DNA of 64,000 nucleotides from Planococcus citri (lineage: Eukaryota > Arthropoda > Insecta > Hemiptera > Pseudococcidae), in contig NC_088679.1 of NCBI RefSeq assembly GCF_950023065.1, positions 5,022,001 to 5,086,000 on the forward strand, written 5' to 3'. Of this stretch, positions 1 to 12,499 are shown one piece after another (position 1 is the first letter of the stretch; every line of letters begins with the position of its first letter). The position numbers and the translations under genes were made by a program. Below the pieces are notes generated by a model, which was not told the origin of the DNA, did not search any database, and saw nothing but the letters and a program-made list of their open reading frames with translations.

Positions 1-103
1 CTCGTGTCACCTTTGCGAAATAAACCGAACAACGAATTAGTAAACATGGACGAATAAATTATCAACGAAACGATACACAAGCTAAAAATCTGCAGCAACT
101 CAC

Positions 104-3100
104 CAACATTCGGGAAAATTATATTAACTTTGTACAAATCTTGTAATTCCCTGCGTCTATTTCCACTATATGTCCTATGGTGTTTCTGATCAATGTGAAT
201 TTCAATTTCTCGTTCGTTCTCCAATTTTCTAATTTGTTCTTCTAGTTCCTAAATGTATAAACCGTCGATTAGAAATGACTGGATTTTCTTCGAAATCCCT
301 TCGTTCAATATCGAAGTGTGAGATCAACTTACACGTTTGACTACAGCAACGTCATCTTTAGCACCTTCGATTTTTATACAGTTTTTAGTGTCGTCGGTGA
401 TCGTAATCGAAACATCGTTACCACTTTTTAATCTGTTCACTGTGATATAAAACGAAATTTTAGAAAAAAAAAGAATAAAAATATTATCTCAAATATAATG
501 ATTTTCATTTCTCTAAACTCACCATTTCCTCCACTTTTGCCAATAATGTGTTTGAAATGCTTCGGATTGACATCGATTTCAACGGTAGCGTACTCGTGTA
601 AATAATAATGAACTCTTTCTTCCAACTTTTGCTTCACTTCGTTTATGACGTCTGGTAAACATTCGACTCTGATTTTATCACTACCGTTGATGAATTCAAC
701 GTGACACTAAAACGATACGAAAATTATTAAAAGTTACTAAAACTCGTTCTTATTATTGTTTCGATCCGAATAACTAATCTCAACGTACTTGTTTATAAGT
801 TTCCTGCAAATCTTTAATGAACGCAGCCTTTTTACCAATTATCAATTTATGGATATTAGACGGAGCATCGATTTCCACACATTGCATACTCGTTGCCTTG
901 GCGAATAAATATTTCAAAGCTGAAACAAGCGAACGATACATATTTTAGCAACTAAGACATTCGGTAAAAAAAAAAATTAAAACATAAGTCATTAAAACAA
1001 AACGCTTTCTTTCTTTCTCTAGCTTCGAATAATTATATAATAGGCCATTCCTTACGTTGAAAAAAAAAATGTTGAGGTCAAATTTATAATTTCATTGCAC
1101 ATGTAAATTCCTATCTCTTACTTGTCCACTGCTGTATAATAAAAATTCGACACTATGCTAGCTCATTATAATACCTTCTTCATTAATCAAATCAAAACTA
1201 AACGACAGCGAGGCAATTTAAACGCGACAAGGTGGGTAATTTCCGCTGATGCACACAAAGTTTTTTTTTTGCTGAAGCTTCATTTATAATTAAAGTAGCC
1301 TAAAACTGCGGAAAAGTTGCATTTAAAAAAGAATTTCAACCAAGGGGCATCTATCTGGCCATTATCAACGAAGCTTGAGAAATTATTCGAAGAAATTGCA
1401 GTTTTTTGTCCAAGTAAGAAAATTAATCGTACCATCTCCGAGAACTTGGCACGGTCCACGTAAAGTGATGGTGTCACCGACGACGTCAGCCGGAGGTACT
1501 TCTACACTGACGCCGGTTTCTTGCAAGATTTCAGCCATTGTTGAGCCTTTGTGTCCGATTACGTATTTGTGTTGCCATTTCGGTACTTCGACGCTGATAT
1601 TTTTACAATTTTTTTCCTATAAAAAAACACGAAGCTCGTGAATAAATTTAACTCGAGTAAAATAGTCCAATATACGGTGTATTCGAGACGTGTAGCTACC
1701 ATATCTTGATATATCTGCATGATTCGATTTTTAGCATTCAATACTCCTTCTTTTTCTCCAGTTATGGTTATTTCGGTGTTATCGACGGAAGGCGGAGGTA
1801 TATTGATCCTGGTATTCGTTTCGTGACTCAGTTGATTGATTTTCTCGTTATTCGCGCCGGTAACGAAGGGATGATAGATTTTCGGTACGCTCACTCTGAC
1901 AAATGCTTTCTTCGACTGAAATTAAATCGTGAAAACATATATATCAAAGCATGAAAATACTATATAGGTTCTGAGTACTCAAGTTTAGAAAAATATGACA
2001 TTGTTTTCAAACAACCACAAATTTAAATTCTCGATTAAAATTTTTGTCACGACCTTTGACCGAAGATAAGTGCGAACAGATAATTTAACCGTAATGATAA
2101 CATTACCAACATTGTTATCATTGATTAAATGTATTCACAATATCGAGATAAATTCCCCATTAATGTCACCAATCTCTACCAAAAGCAGAGAACATTCTGC
2201 GTACCTGTTCGTCAGAAATGACACGAATTTCGTGAACCGCTTTTTCGATACTTTCTCGAGTTCCAACGACGGTGATTTTATCAGACTGATCGTTGATAGC
2301 CGGTATGCTTATTTTGGTTCCGGTATTTTTTTCCAAATCCTTTAATCTTTGTCCTTTTTGACCCAGAATCCAACGATGATGATCTTTAGGGATGCTGATC
2401 GAGATATTTGCCTAAAATTGAAAAAAAAAAAATTGTCAATAAAAACCATAAAAATTGGTAACTCGCTAATAGAAAAACAAAATCGCATAATCAATTTGCA
2501 AGAAAGAGTACTATTTCAATTGTACCGCAATATATAACAATAATTACACAGCTGAATAAATAATACGAAAACGTACACAATTATACGTAGTCAAGGTTTC
2601 ATCATCGGATAACCAGATAAACAGTTACGTGACTGTCGTCAGTCAAAAGAATTGCAATATTTACCTGAGTTTGAAAATTGATCAAAACTTTGCGACGAGC
2701 TTCCTGCACACTTTGCACCTTTCCAGTAATCAAGAACGTTAACGATTTATCCTTCGAAGTACTGATTTCAATACGAGCACCGGTTTCTTTACTGATTTGC
2801 GTACAAGTCCTTAGAGATTCGCTCTCGCCGAACTTTTCACTATGATCGTACTTTCGTTCTTCGGCCGGCACGCAGAAAACCTAGAAAAAAATACTCGAAT
2901 GAGAATCACATGTCGAATGAAGTAACGATGAAAAAAATGACTGATTCGTGTACCTGAGTCACTTCGGTGGAATTGATCCTCATCTTGTTATGCTGATTAT
3001 TAAAGATGACCGCCTGATTAACAGGATTTGGACCATTTTGCACCTTGATTCCTCCTGGTAAGCCTCCAGGCAATGCGGGGAATACCTCGTCATAGCTGTA

Positions 3101-3169
3101 AGCTGGGTTACCCGAATTCAAAGTTTTCATTTCTTCGTTACTGTTCATTTTCGCGTTGAATGATGCCAT
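104..3169 (-). CDS. HDLBP: Vigilin (multi-KH-domain RNA-binding protein), N-terminal half, partial
   Basis: Vigilin (Drosophila Dp1, human HDLBP) binds mRNAs through tandem KH domains. Nine coding exons read in frame: 3169-2954, 2880-2665, 2411-2205, 1915-1700, 1616-1433, 919-789, 706-523, 439-333 and 248-104, giving about 536 residues. A further donor at 103 sends the gene off the left edge. Start is the ATG at 3169, followed by the vigilin N-terminal motif YDEVFPALP. Six KH domains and the start of a seventh are visible. Their GxxG loops alternate between intact (GQKG in KH2, GHKG in KH4, GKSG in KH6) and altered (GESE in KH1, GANN in KH3, GKKA in KH5, SGNR in KH7). Human vigilin has 14 KH domains and about 1268 residues, so roughly half is here. 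Exon limits rest on GT-AG sites and frame continuity. Family call is very secure, individual junctions slightly less so. Confidence 0.93.
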
Positions 3170-4015
3170 AAAATGTTAAAATCTGTCTTCCGAGTAGTTT
3201 AACACTCTCCTCTGCAATATCACTGTAAAAAAAAAAAAGAAGTTGAACAGGGATTATTAAAACGAGTTTTAGTCTTTACGATTACAGGTTTTACAGTTTG
3301 ATTTATGCAATAGTGAGGATATGAAAATTCACAATACGTTTACACTAATACTCATTATTAGACATTTTACATGATCATGAAGATCGAAACTAACTTTTAG
3401 GTACTTGTTCGAAGGGAAAAAAACACACATATTGGGAATCATTGAAGAACACAACGCAACAAATACACGATAAACACCACTTTTGAAAAGTTAAATTGCA
3501 TCGAATTACTTATTTGATAACACAACACAAAATGAACGAATGATAGAAGGAAACTTTCATCGATAACAATATGGAAAAACGAATCAACGGAATAATTATC
3601 TAATACTTATTACACAATTTCGGCGATAATAATTTTCAGGATGAAATTACACGAGAGAGGATTTTATAACAGAGGCAACAGAGCACGAGTAAAAAAACAT
3701 CGGTATCAGCTGTTCATTAGGAAAAGAATTAGAAGAGAAGTGATTATACCGCAGAACACATTTACTACTACGTGAAATATAATGTTTACAACACGTAAAG
3801 AACATAAAGAGTAACTCGTAACACGATAAATCAAACCATAAAACCATCAAAAATAGGAATAAATTCGGTACATTGAATCGTAAGTCGACGTGTCATGCAT
3901 GCCATTCACATGTTCTACGATATGACATAAGTTTAAGAGTATGAATGAATGGAGTAATGTAAGAACTTACTCGGTTTAACTGTAACGTAGACTTCTGCGA
4001 ACAATTACGACTTCA
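3170..4015 (-). other. 5' UTR and first intron of the vigilin gene
   Basis: The ATG exon appears to begin at 3222, after a TTTACAG acceptor. An upstream non-coding exon probably ends at 3971 with the donor GTAAGTTC. The likely start of transcription is somewhere above 4000 and cannot be fixed by eye. The intron between has no coding signal; the reading frames in it are short and unconserved. Confidence 0.5.
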
Positions 4016-4224
4016 ATTTTATGATGAAAAGATCAAAAAATTATCATTACCAAAATTTTACTTTCAACGATTAAACGCTGACGGTAAAATGAACATACAT
4101 ATTAATCTGACTGAAGTGAGGTGCTGCAGATTGCACTAGCTTTGTTCGTTTAGCTAAATTTTAGCCATTTGGCCAGTGGATTTTAGAGAGAATCTGGATT
4201 TTATAAAGTTTAATTTGGGTTTTA

Positions 4225-4623
4225 AGGCTCGTTTACACTATGACAGTGCTGTCGTGATAGTGCTTTCATGAAAGTTGTTGATTTTCACGCTTTCATGACA
4301 GAGGTGTTTACACACAAAGTACACTTTCAACCCTTCATTCTGACCTAAAGAGCTTCTTTTGTCCTTAAATCATAAAATATCACCAGAAATATGAAAATAC
4401 TGAACTTTTAACTTCATTTCACACTAGCCATAATTATAAAGGTGAGAAAAAAACTCGAAACACCTTCCTCACTTTCACTGTCATGCTCTACTATCATGCA
4501 TGCATGATAGTGTGACAGTACTGTCACAGTGGGGTGACAGTACATGACAGTGCAATTTATACTGTGAAAGTTGCTGTCATGACAGCACTTTCATGACAGT
4601 ACTGTCATAGTCTAAACGAGCCT
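4225..4623. mobile_element. PIF/Harbinger-type MITE, 399 bp
   Basis: The ends are inverted repeats: AGGCTCGTTTACACTATGAC on the left and its near-perfect complement on the right. They are flanked on both sides by a TTA duplication (4222-4224 and 4624-4626). TTA (TWA) duplications are the hallmark of the PIF/Harbinger superfamily. The interior carries many copies of TGACAGT or ACTGTCA in both orientations and has no coding frame, so it is a non-autonomous element needing a transposase from elsewhere. Confidence 0.85.
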
Positions 4624-4626
4624 TTA

Positions 4627-5682
4627 GAATGATCGGTTTTTGCTTGTTTCTGGCGTCAAGTGACGGCGAACGTGCCATCCAGTTTTGTTTTTCGATGACC
4701 GATTTTTATTTTTCACCGAAATTCGCCCTTGATTTGATGAAGATCAAATTCGAAAGACGAAAATGAAGTTTTCATTGTTTTCAAAATTTAAATTCAAATA
4801 CAAATAATAACTTTTGAGTTTTAAAATGACGAGAAAAGTACTCAGTTCAATGAACGATGGATGATTCATCTTCATCTAAAGAGAAAAAAAATTGATGAAA
4901 TGAAAACAGTAAAATTGAAATCGTTGAAAATATAAAATCAAAACTGTCACAAAAACAATTCAAAAATCAAAATAGGCTGATGGAGCCAATTTTCGAAAAA
5001 TGCTCAAAAAAATACGATTGGGTAAAAAACTGCAACAACAATTTTTTTCTAGTCAGAAGTCGAGTTCCACACAATACTAAAATTCAATCAAATGAAATTC
5101 GAATGACTAAATGAGTAAGTACCTATTATAAATTTTAAACACTGAACTTTTCATTTGGAAGACTCGTGTAATTTTTTCAATCAATGAACAACATATGTAC
5201 AGCAGATAAAATAAAACTAAGTACTTAGAAACTAAAAAGTGGTAAAGTAAAAATTGAAACACACGTTCGTTCTAAAAATTAAAGTCCAACTTAGAATATG
5301 TCTGAAAGTCATACTGCGAGTAAGTTGGGTACCACGCAATATGTAAGTACAAACAAAATGATTTCGAAATAATTCGATTCCATGTTCGATTCTTTGTTTG
5401 GAACTTGAGTAGGTAAAACAGAATTCGTAACCGTTGAGAAATGTTGATGGATATTTGCTTTTCTTCGAAAGATATCTGACAGAAAACGTTATTAAAATAG
5501 AATCTCTTCTGTTCATAATCGGTAATAAGCACACAGCATTCGTAAATATCTGCTCAGTTTAAGAATAAAGATGTTTGAGTAGGTGTGCCTTTATGCATTT
5601 TTTGGAACAAGACTGCCCATGGCCATGAAAATTTTGATTTTTAGAACTAGAATCTTTCGAGAATATGCATCACCACAGTGTG
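4627..5682. other. AT-rich intergenic spacer
   Basis: Spacer between the vigilin promoter and the 3' end of the coiled-coil gene. Overlapping frames of 86-100 codons on the minus strand (5232-5534) show no domain, no splice support and biased hydrophobic/aromatic composition, so they are taken as chance. Nothing else was recognised. Confidence 0.6.
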
Positions 5683-5688
5683 TTTATT
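5683..5688 (-). terminator. Candidate polyadenylation signal of the coiled-coil gene
   Basis: AATAAA on the minus strand, about 175 bases after the stop codon at 5861. Position and hexamer fit a poly(A) signal. AT-rich DNA gives many such hexamers by chance, so this is tentative. Confidence 0.4.
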
Positions 5689-5860
5689 CAATTTAAATTT
5701 AGTCACATATGCTTTTTTTTGCACTAGTTGCATTCGAAATGTCCATCGGATTTCTCTGAAAATTCTCGGTTACAAATTCTTCATTGGTATTCTATTGCAA
5801 AAAATTAAACAATCCGCAAAATAGCGATATAAATGACTTGACGATAATATCAACGATCGC

Positions 5861-8106
5861 TTATTCATTACGAACTTCGTAGAAGCTACCGTAGGTCATT
5901 TTCAACTTAGATTGATTACTTCCTTCTCCTACGCGATTTCTCGAACCTATTAGATCGCAAAATGGACACATTCGCAGTCTCTTTTCGTTAGGTTTCACAA
6001 CAAACGACTTGTGGCATTTCTCACAAGAAAACAATACTTCAACGACGACTTTTTTCGATGAGCTACTTTCAGTGGTGGGTTTCGTTGGAGAGTTTTTTTT
6101 ACTATTGTTGCAACTTGAACGTGACTTGTGCTTCGATTTGGAAACTTTGATTGCATTTGTTTTGGCTTTACGGTCACGTAATTTACGTCGATCTGTATTA
6201 AGCAAGGTACAGTATTAGTTGACAAAAATCAATGTAGTAGTTGCTCTCATAAATGAGTGACTGACGACGTGTCGAACTTACCAGGAATCTGGTGTTTTTC
6301 TGAAGATGATGACTCCTGTACTTCGGTACATTTCTTTTTTATGACTGGCTTCTGATTGTTGTCAGTAGGAGGACGTTTACACAACAGCAATCGATCTATT
6401 AGACCTAAACCACGAAAGAGAACTCGTTATTTTATTTATTGCAGCGATTTAAAAATTATATTACGTACGACTTACTTAAATTCTCAATAGCCACGAACGA
6501 CACACCGTTATTATTAGTAGTCGTCGAAGTTGAAGCAGTTTCAGTCGGTTCATTTTGAAATAACCTGTCATCCTCGCAGGGAAGACTGGAACATTCGGTC
6601 AATTTATCCGTACGGTTTGCTGCAGGGGAGACAGATAATACATCAACTTTTTCCTCTTTTATGACGACTGGTTCGTCGTCATCTTCGTTAAGATACGAAA
6701 TTTGGTTCTGTTCGGGAGCATCGCAAGGAATAATTTCTATGAAATCTATACCATTATTTTTTGATTCAGTCTCATTCACTTCCGAAGTAGGAGACGAATC
6801 TGATCCGATGTTAGAATCTGAGTGACGCGACAGTGTAAGAACGCTGGTATTCGCAGAATCCTGGACAGATGAATTTAGTCCCATATCATCGGTCTCATTT
6901 TGCTTATGGTTCAATAATGAACGAGTTAAAGCTGAAACTGACACCGTCAAATCGAATTCTTTTTCAATTTGTTCGCGTTTCAGTCGTTCAGATTTCAACA
7001 TTTTGCGAGCTTCTGCTAATTGCAAATTCAAGGACTCGATCTCTTTTTTAGCACGTTCGAGGCTAGCTTTCGAACATCCGGATTCTTTGGGTTTTTCAGT
7101 GACTTCTACTGGAACGATTTCTTGATTTTTGGCGGTACTAGAAAGATTGAATGACGCAAATATTAATCGTGTTACGAATAGATTTAGGTTATAAATTTGG
7201 GTAGTGGTAGATCAACTCACTCGATAAATTCTTTGACGATATTGTTTTCAGATAATTCTCGATAACGTTTCAATAACTCATCGTGTTTCGACCTCAAAAC
7301 CACTATGCTCTTGGATGCTGAATCCAAACTATCTTTCAAACGCTCACAATCCTTGATTTTGTCGATGAATTTCAGTCTTAGTGCTTCTTGTTCAGCGCTG
7401 TATAAAGTAACAACACGTTTTTTAGTACAGTTGTTGATTTACTGGTATTATTGACTATTGGTATGAGTATTGAACGTACTTGAGTAACTCCTTAACGACT
7501 GTTTTGCGCGATGATTCTTTATCACTTTTATTGAAATCATTGAATTCCGATTTCAACAAAATGATATCCACGTTGGCTGTGTTCATCATTCTGTTCAAGT
7601 TTTTGTACTTGTTTATAGTTTCGGCGAGGTTCAATTTCAGCGCTTCCAAGTCTTTCACGTAGCTAAAAGTTAAGATCAAAGTTACTCCTGATCAATAATT
7701 CTAATTTACCACTAGCATACGTTACTTGAAAAATAACCGCTTACTCGTAAAATTTCTTAACGCAGTCTTTCCGCACCAATACTTCGTACAGCTTGCTCAA
7801 ATCATTCTGTTCCTCCGACTGTAATGTAATAATATCCTCGCAAGCTTTATCTAACCATGTTTTCAAGTATTTGTAATCATTACTAGTTTTGATGAATTCC
7901 GATCTCAGCACTTCTTGGCTCTTCGCATAACTGTTGGCAAATTGAAAGTAAAACATGGGATTTAAAATTGATGAAAACTTACACACCCGGTACAAATGAC
8001 GAATAACTCACTCGAGAAATTTGTCGAAGTTGTTTTTCAACAATGTATCGCAACGTTTGATTACGTCGTCGAAAAGTTGCTGCACTAGGACTAAATTTTT
8101 ACTCAT
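5861..8106 (-). CDS. Coiled-coil protein with C-terminal CxxC-CxxC zinc knuckle, function unknown
   Basis: Seven coding exons join in frame: 8106-8012, 7930-7745, 7662-7480, 7397-7221, 7137-6476, 6404-6282 and 6192-5861, giving 585 residues. I do not recognise the family. The first half (about residues 10-270) is charged, leucine-heptad-like and probably helical or coiled coil, spread over four short exons. The middle (about 270-430) is acidic and serine-rich with NETESKN/DDDEPVV-type low-complexity stretches. Next comes a basic, lysine/serine-rich segment. Near the C-terminus C532, C535, C551 and C554 form a CxxC-x15-CxxC pair that could bind one zinc ion. The start ATG at 8106 lies in an exon with an upstream acceptor. 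Exons 2 to 4 are all flanked by phase-2 introns. An adaptor or centrosomal/kinetochore role is possible for such architecture, but that is only a guess. Confidence 0.75.
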
Positions 8107-8400
8107 GGCTGAATTCTTGCTTTATTCGTATATCCTTCAACAATACAACTAGAATATAAGCATAAGAACTGCAAGGCTGACAGTGACTTCCTTACACATC
8201 TAACGTCCAATTTATGGCTGATGGGCTGGCAGTTACATTCGAACTGTGATTGATAAAGTCCCATAAAACGGATACCAAATCTTCGTAGAGTATTGCGTGA
8301 CTCGAAATCAAACAATTGTGTTCCACAATTCTAGAAATTCACTGACAATTAGAAAGAAATAATTAATAAATCATCCGGGAACCGCGAACATTAATAAGTT
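8107..8400 (-). other. 5' UTR exon and promoter-proximal region of the coiled-coil gene
   Basis: The ATG exon seems to start at 8148 after an acceptor (TATTCTAG on the minus strand). A non-coding upstream exon probably ends at 8196 with donor GTAAGG. No TATA box was recognised. The transcription start is probably in 8250-8400. Confidence 0.4.
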
Positions 8401-8474
8401 GCTGAACTGAAATGCTGAATAAGGTGTTTGGTGATAAGCTGATGTTGATACTTGATAGACTGTGCCTTATTTTG

Positions 8475-9796
8475 CCAGCTCAGAGAAGGATGCGGTGCAA
8501 TTTTGTGAAATTTTTATTTTTTATTTTTTTTCACATTTTAAAATTTAAACCATTGAGCCGAATATTTTCAAAAATACACTTTTGTGCCTGAAATTTATAT
8601 AGGGCGGTGATAACTTTTTGCATGCTCTTTTGATCTAGCTTTGTCTGGTTTAATTTAAATAAATATTTTTTTCTGCCAGTTTGAGATACCTTCCTTCAGA
8701 GTAACTTGATAGTATCCACACTCGACTCCACTGAAGGCTATTCCTGTTCGTTCATTTTGTTGATAAAATTTAAAAATGTCAATTTTAAATTCATGAATTT
8801 TCTCATGGGTATGTTTTTTAGTTTTTTGGGCCAAGGGGTTTGTTCAAAGTTTTTAAAATGATGATCCGCACGACGCTGATCTGCGTCAAACTTGGAATGG
8901 TATTGTCTATCCTATTAGTAAAATAAACTGATTTTTGACGATTTTTGAGGTTTATTTCCCGAGCTGAGCGAGGGAAGTAATTAAAAATCGTCGAAAATCA
9001 CTTTATTTCACTAGTTGAATAACATATTTTATCCAAACGTGGGAAGAAAACGCGCATTTGATCACTCGATGACTCGAGCGACTAGCGAGAGTGAATAAGT
9101 AGTGTTTTATTCTACTTACTAAGTAGGACAAAAAAAATTGTTCAATTCTTCATACTCAATGTCAGGCTGCAAAAGTTTTGTAAAAAAAAATGCAACGAAC
9201 CCTCATCTTCAAGTTCGGTTTTAATTAAAAAACAAAAATGACCTATTTATGGTATTTTGATATTTTATGACTTTAATTTAATATCAAGTACCTTAACTGT
9301 AACTACCTATATCAGATTCAAAATTTGAAAAAAATAAATGAAAAAAGATTTATCAATTTACAATGTAGTACCTACATTTAAATTTATCTGATTTTAAAAA
9401 ATTATTTGATCAGACTTTCAAGAACGTTTGGAGTTGGGAGAAATTGAATTCAATTCCAGACATTATGCTAGACTTTAAAAACGTACAAAAATGACTACCT
9501 AATCTTTGAAATGATCACTTTGTAAGTATAACGTGGACATTTGGATACCTACCAAATCTGACTTAGGTACTGAAAGAACTTGAAAATAAATGACTAAATT
9601 CTGTAAATAAATTGCAGAGAGGCCCAACAGATAAACATGCAACCTTTAGGGGCCAGATGAACAACCTTAAGTGGCCAGTCAGACGGGTCAATAACCTTAA
9701 GAGGACAGAAAAACACACAATGTTGGGGGGCTAGACTTTGGAAGTTTGGAAGTAAATCAGTAATATTGATTCTTGAGATAGCTCAGTCCAAATGCA
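8475..9796. repeat. Spacer with a small hairpin and short dispersed repeats
   Basis: No gene. Around 8915-9015 a short foldback is visible: AAAATCGTCGAAAATCA pairs with an upstream TGATTTTTGACGATTTTT, around a CG-rich centre reading GAGCTGAGCGAGGG. A related CG-rich word (GAGCGACTAGCGAGAG) recurs at about 9074 and again near 61083 and 61350. Bases 9640-9720 carry copies of AACCTTAAGTGGCCAGTC-like units that reappear on the other side of the palindrome that follows. Confidence 0.5.
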
Positions 9797-10840
9797 ATAA
9801 AAATCTCCACCCCTACCCCACGAGCTACCCCCCCCCCCGTGGATCAAAGCCCCTCAAAATCAGTTTTTCGTCGAGAACTCCTGAAATATTGAATTATGAG
9901 TAAAATGAGCGCAGTGATCATTTCATCTCCTCTTCAATACCTATCGAATGAGCTATCGACCAACTCCCTAGACTCAAGGGGGCGGCGCTACGACCCCTCA
10001 AAGTGACGTGATTTTAATAATTTTACATTTTATGACTTGGGACTTCTAACCTGTTCTAATTGATAAAATGAAGTCAAACTTGGGGAATGGGATTCTTTTG
10101 GCAGCTATAGTTGACCTCTGGAGTGGGAAGGGTCAAAGTTGAAAATTACAGAAAGATCATTTTTTTGGAGGGGCATAACATGACCCCAAATGGATCAAAA
10201 GGGTCCGAAATCATACCATCATTGATCAACATATCCAAATTTCAGCTTCCTAGGTCATCCCCACTCCTTTTAAGATGGAAAAGGCCGAAAATAGGGGCAA
10301 AAAATAGGGGATTTTCACCTTAATTTCACTTTAAATAGGATGGGGATGACCTAGGAAGCTGAAATTTGGATATGTTGATCACAGATAGGGTACTGTTCGA
10401 TGGTATGATGTTGGACCCTTTTCATCTATTTGGGGTCATGTTATGCCCCTTCAAAAAAAATGACCTTTCTGTAATTTTCAACTTTGACTCTTCCCACTCC
10501 AGAAGTCAACTCCAGCTCCCAAAAGAATCCCATTCCTCAAGTTTGACTTCATTTTATCAATTAGAACACTGAACAGGTTAAAAGTCCCAAGTCATAAGTC
10601 ATAACATGTAAAATTATTAAAATCACGTCACTTTGAGGGGTCGTAGTGCCGCCCCCCTTGAGGCTAGGGAGTTGTTCGATAGCTCATTTGATAGGTATTG
10701 GAGAGGAGATGAAATGATCACTGAGCTCATTTTACTCATAATTCAATATTTCAGGAGTTGTCGACGAAAAACGATTTTGGGGGGCTTTGATCCACTGTGG
10801 GAGGGTTAGCTCGTGGGGTAGGGGCGGGGACTTTTAGTAT
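9797..10840. repeat. Large imperfect palindrome (foldback), about 1.04 kb
   Basis: The left arm runs from CTCCACCCCTACCCCACGAG near 9805 to CCTAGGTCATCCCCACTCC near 10265. The right arm is its inverted copy, from about 10335 to about 10835. The loop of some 70 bases holds AT-rich sequence. Arms differ by scattered substitutions and small indels, so they are not an exact duplicate. The inner parts of the arms (GGGGCATAACATGACCCCAA and GATCAACATATCCAAATTTC) also make up the tandem array in the ILK intron at 25290-27700. No coding capacity was found. Confidence 0.85.
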
Positions 10841-10934
10841 GTTGTTCAGCATACCACCCTAGACAATATTCACCAAAAAAACCTTTGATTCCAATAATGT
10901 TTGGGTTCACCTATTTTTTTTCATGCTATTTGAC

Positions 10935-11330
10935 TGGGCTAAGAGTCCAGTCACACAAGTCAATGACCTTAAGAGGTCGGACAGTCAGGCACATGGGTGA
11001 CTTCAGAAAGCCATGCATACAGATATGTGTAGGTCAGTTACCAACCCTTTAATGCACAGGTGGTCGCTCAAAAATGGTCAAAGATGGACCCATAATGGAC
11101 CAATTGGTTACATAATGTTCTTTATACTTATTTACTCAATTTTAGATTCATTTTTCATACCTATTTATTTCATAAAAAACATCAATTTGCATAAAAATTT
11201 ACAAATTTGTGAAATTTCCCGCCAATTTTTTTTCAAAAAAAAGGTCAAAATTCATGCATTAAAAGGTAATAGACCAGAGGGACTGGTCAATGATCATATA
11301 AGAAGCCAGCTAGCCAGAGACAAAAAATAT
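10935..11330. repeat. Short diverged repeat units flanking the palindrome
   Basis: Copies of GACCTTAAGAGGTCGGACAG and related words lie here, in the same orientation as the units at 9640-9720. The palindrome therefore looks inserted into, or expanded within, an older small repeat. A 114-codon frame crossing this stretch has no recognisable domain. Confidence 0.45.
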
Positions 11331-12460
11331 ACTTACCCATGGGCCATGATGCCATGAATCATAATCATGATTTGAATTAAATCTTTCCTTGTGGAGGAGA
11401 CTTTACAATTTACATCTATTTTTTCAATCTTTAAAATTTAAATGTTGTAAGTTTCTAACTTTTTTTTGTTTTTTTTTTTATTTTTGTGAAGATGAAAGAA
11501 ATTCATGAATGCAAAATTGACGCTCATCAACAAATGATCGAGTAGTTATTAGGTACTTACGTCGTACGTCATTAGTCAACGTTAGTTAAGAAATACACTT
11601 GGTAGTTGGTAGTTGGTACCTAGTTACATAGGTACCTACCTAAAAAAATCAGAGGTTGGAACTCTGACGATTGAAAAAATTGATAAATTTAAAATTGACT
11701 CATCAAAAAATGAACCAAAATGGTCGACTAAATGTAATACCTACTCAATAAAAAAAGTTTAAAAATAAAAAAACGAAAATGAGATTTAAAAAATTTAAAG
11801 TTCTGAAATTATTCTGAATCTGAATGAACTACGAAGACTGAAAGGATTATGAATCCAAATCCAAAATGTATGCCTATCAACGAAATGATCATCGAATACA
11901 CGAATAGTCATTCATCATGACCATCAGGTACCTACTACAAAAAAAAAAATGAATAATAATATAAAAGAATAATTATTAATAAAAATTCTAAAATTCGAAG
12001 TTTGAAATATGAGAGAATAATAAAATTCGAAGTATAGAACTATGAAAATGGCACAAATGAAAAAATAAAAATCATAAAAATAGGTAATTATGTAATTAAT
12101 TAAAATTAAATTAATAAATAATAATCATTATAAATTCAAAAGATCAAACTCACCAACACAACACATCCACCTGCGAGCTGACAAAACAAGATCCGGTATT
12201 ATGGTGGATGGCAGGTGGGGGTGAACGGTCTGATAAACAATCTATTGTTGTTTTGTTTATATTTCGATGATGAGATCTGATTTTGTGCAAATTCGATTAT
12301 TTTTCAATAGCAGAGAGTGCAGCTTAGATTTTATCGTTTAATACTATTCAATTAGTTTGAAATAAATTATAATCTTAGTCATATCATTCGAAAAATTTGT
12401 TTCATTTTGAAAAATGTAATCAAAAAATTCGATTGGTTCGACTCCCACTCATCATCTGGA
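11331..12460. other. AT-rich spacer upstream of the Polycomb-like gene
   Basis: Mostly A/T-rich simple sequence with several GGTACCTACC-like words. No gene was seen. The part from about 12160 onward is richer in mixed sequence and may include the promoter of the Polycomb-like gene, but no core promoter element was clear enough to place. Confidence 0.4.
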
Positions 12461-12464
12461 TACA

Positions 12465-12493
12465 CACACACACGCACACACATACACATACGC
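12465..12493. repeat. CA microsatellite
   Basis: Short interrupted run of ACAC with ACGC and ATAC variants, just upstream of the probable 5' UTR exon of the Polycomb-like gene. Confidence 0.8.
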
Positions 12494-12499
12494 CTCACT

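Noticed and set aside
5232..5534. Two overlapping frames of 86 and 100 codons upstream of the coiled-coil gene's 3' end
   Set aside because: Aromatic-rich, no conserved motif, no splice-site partner.
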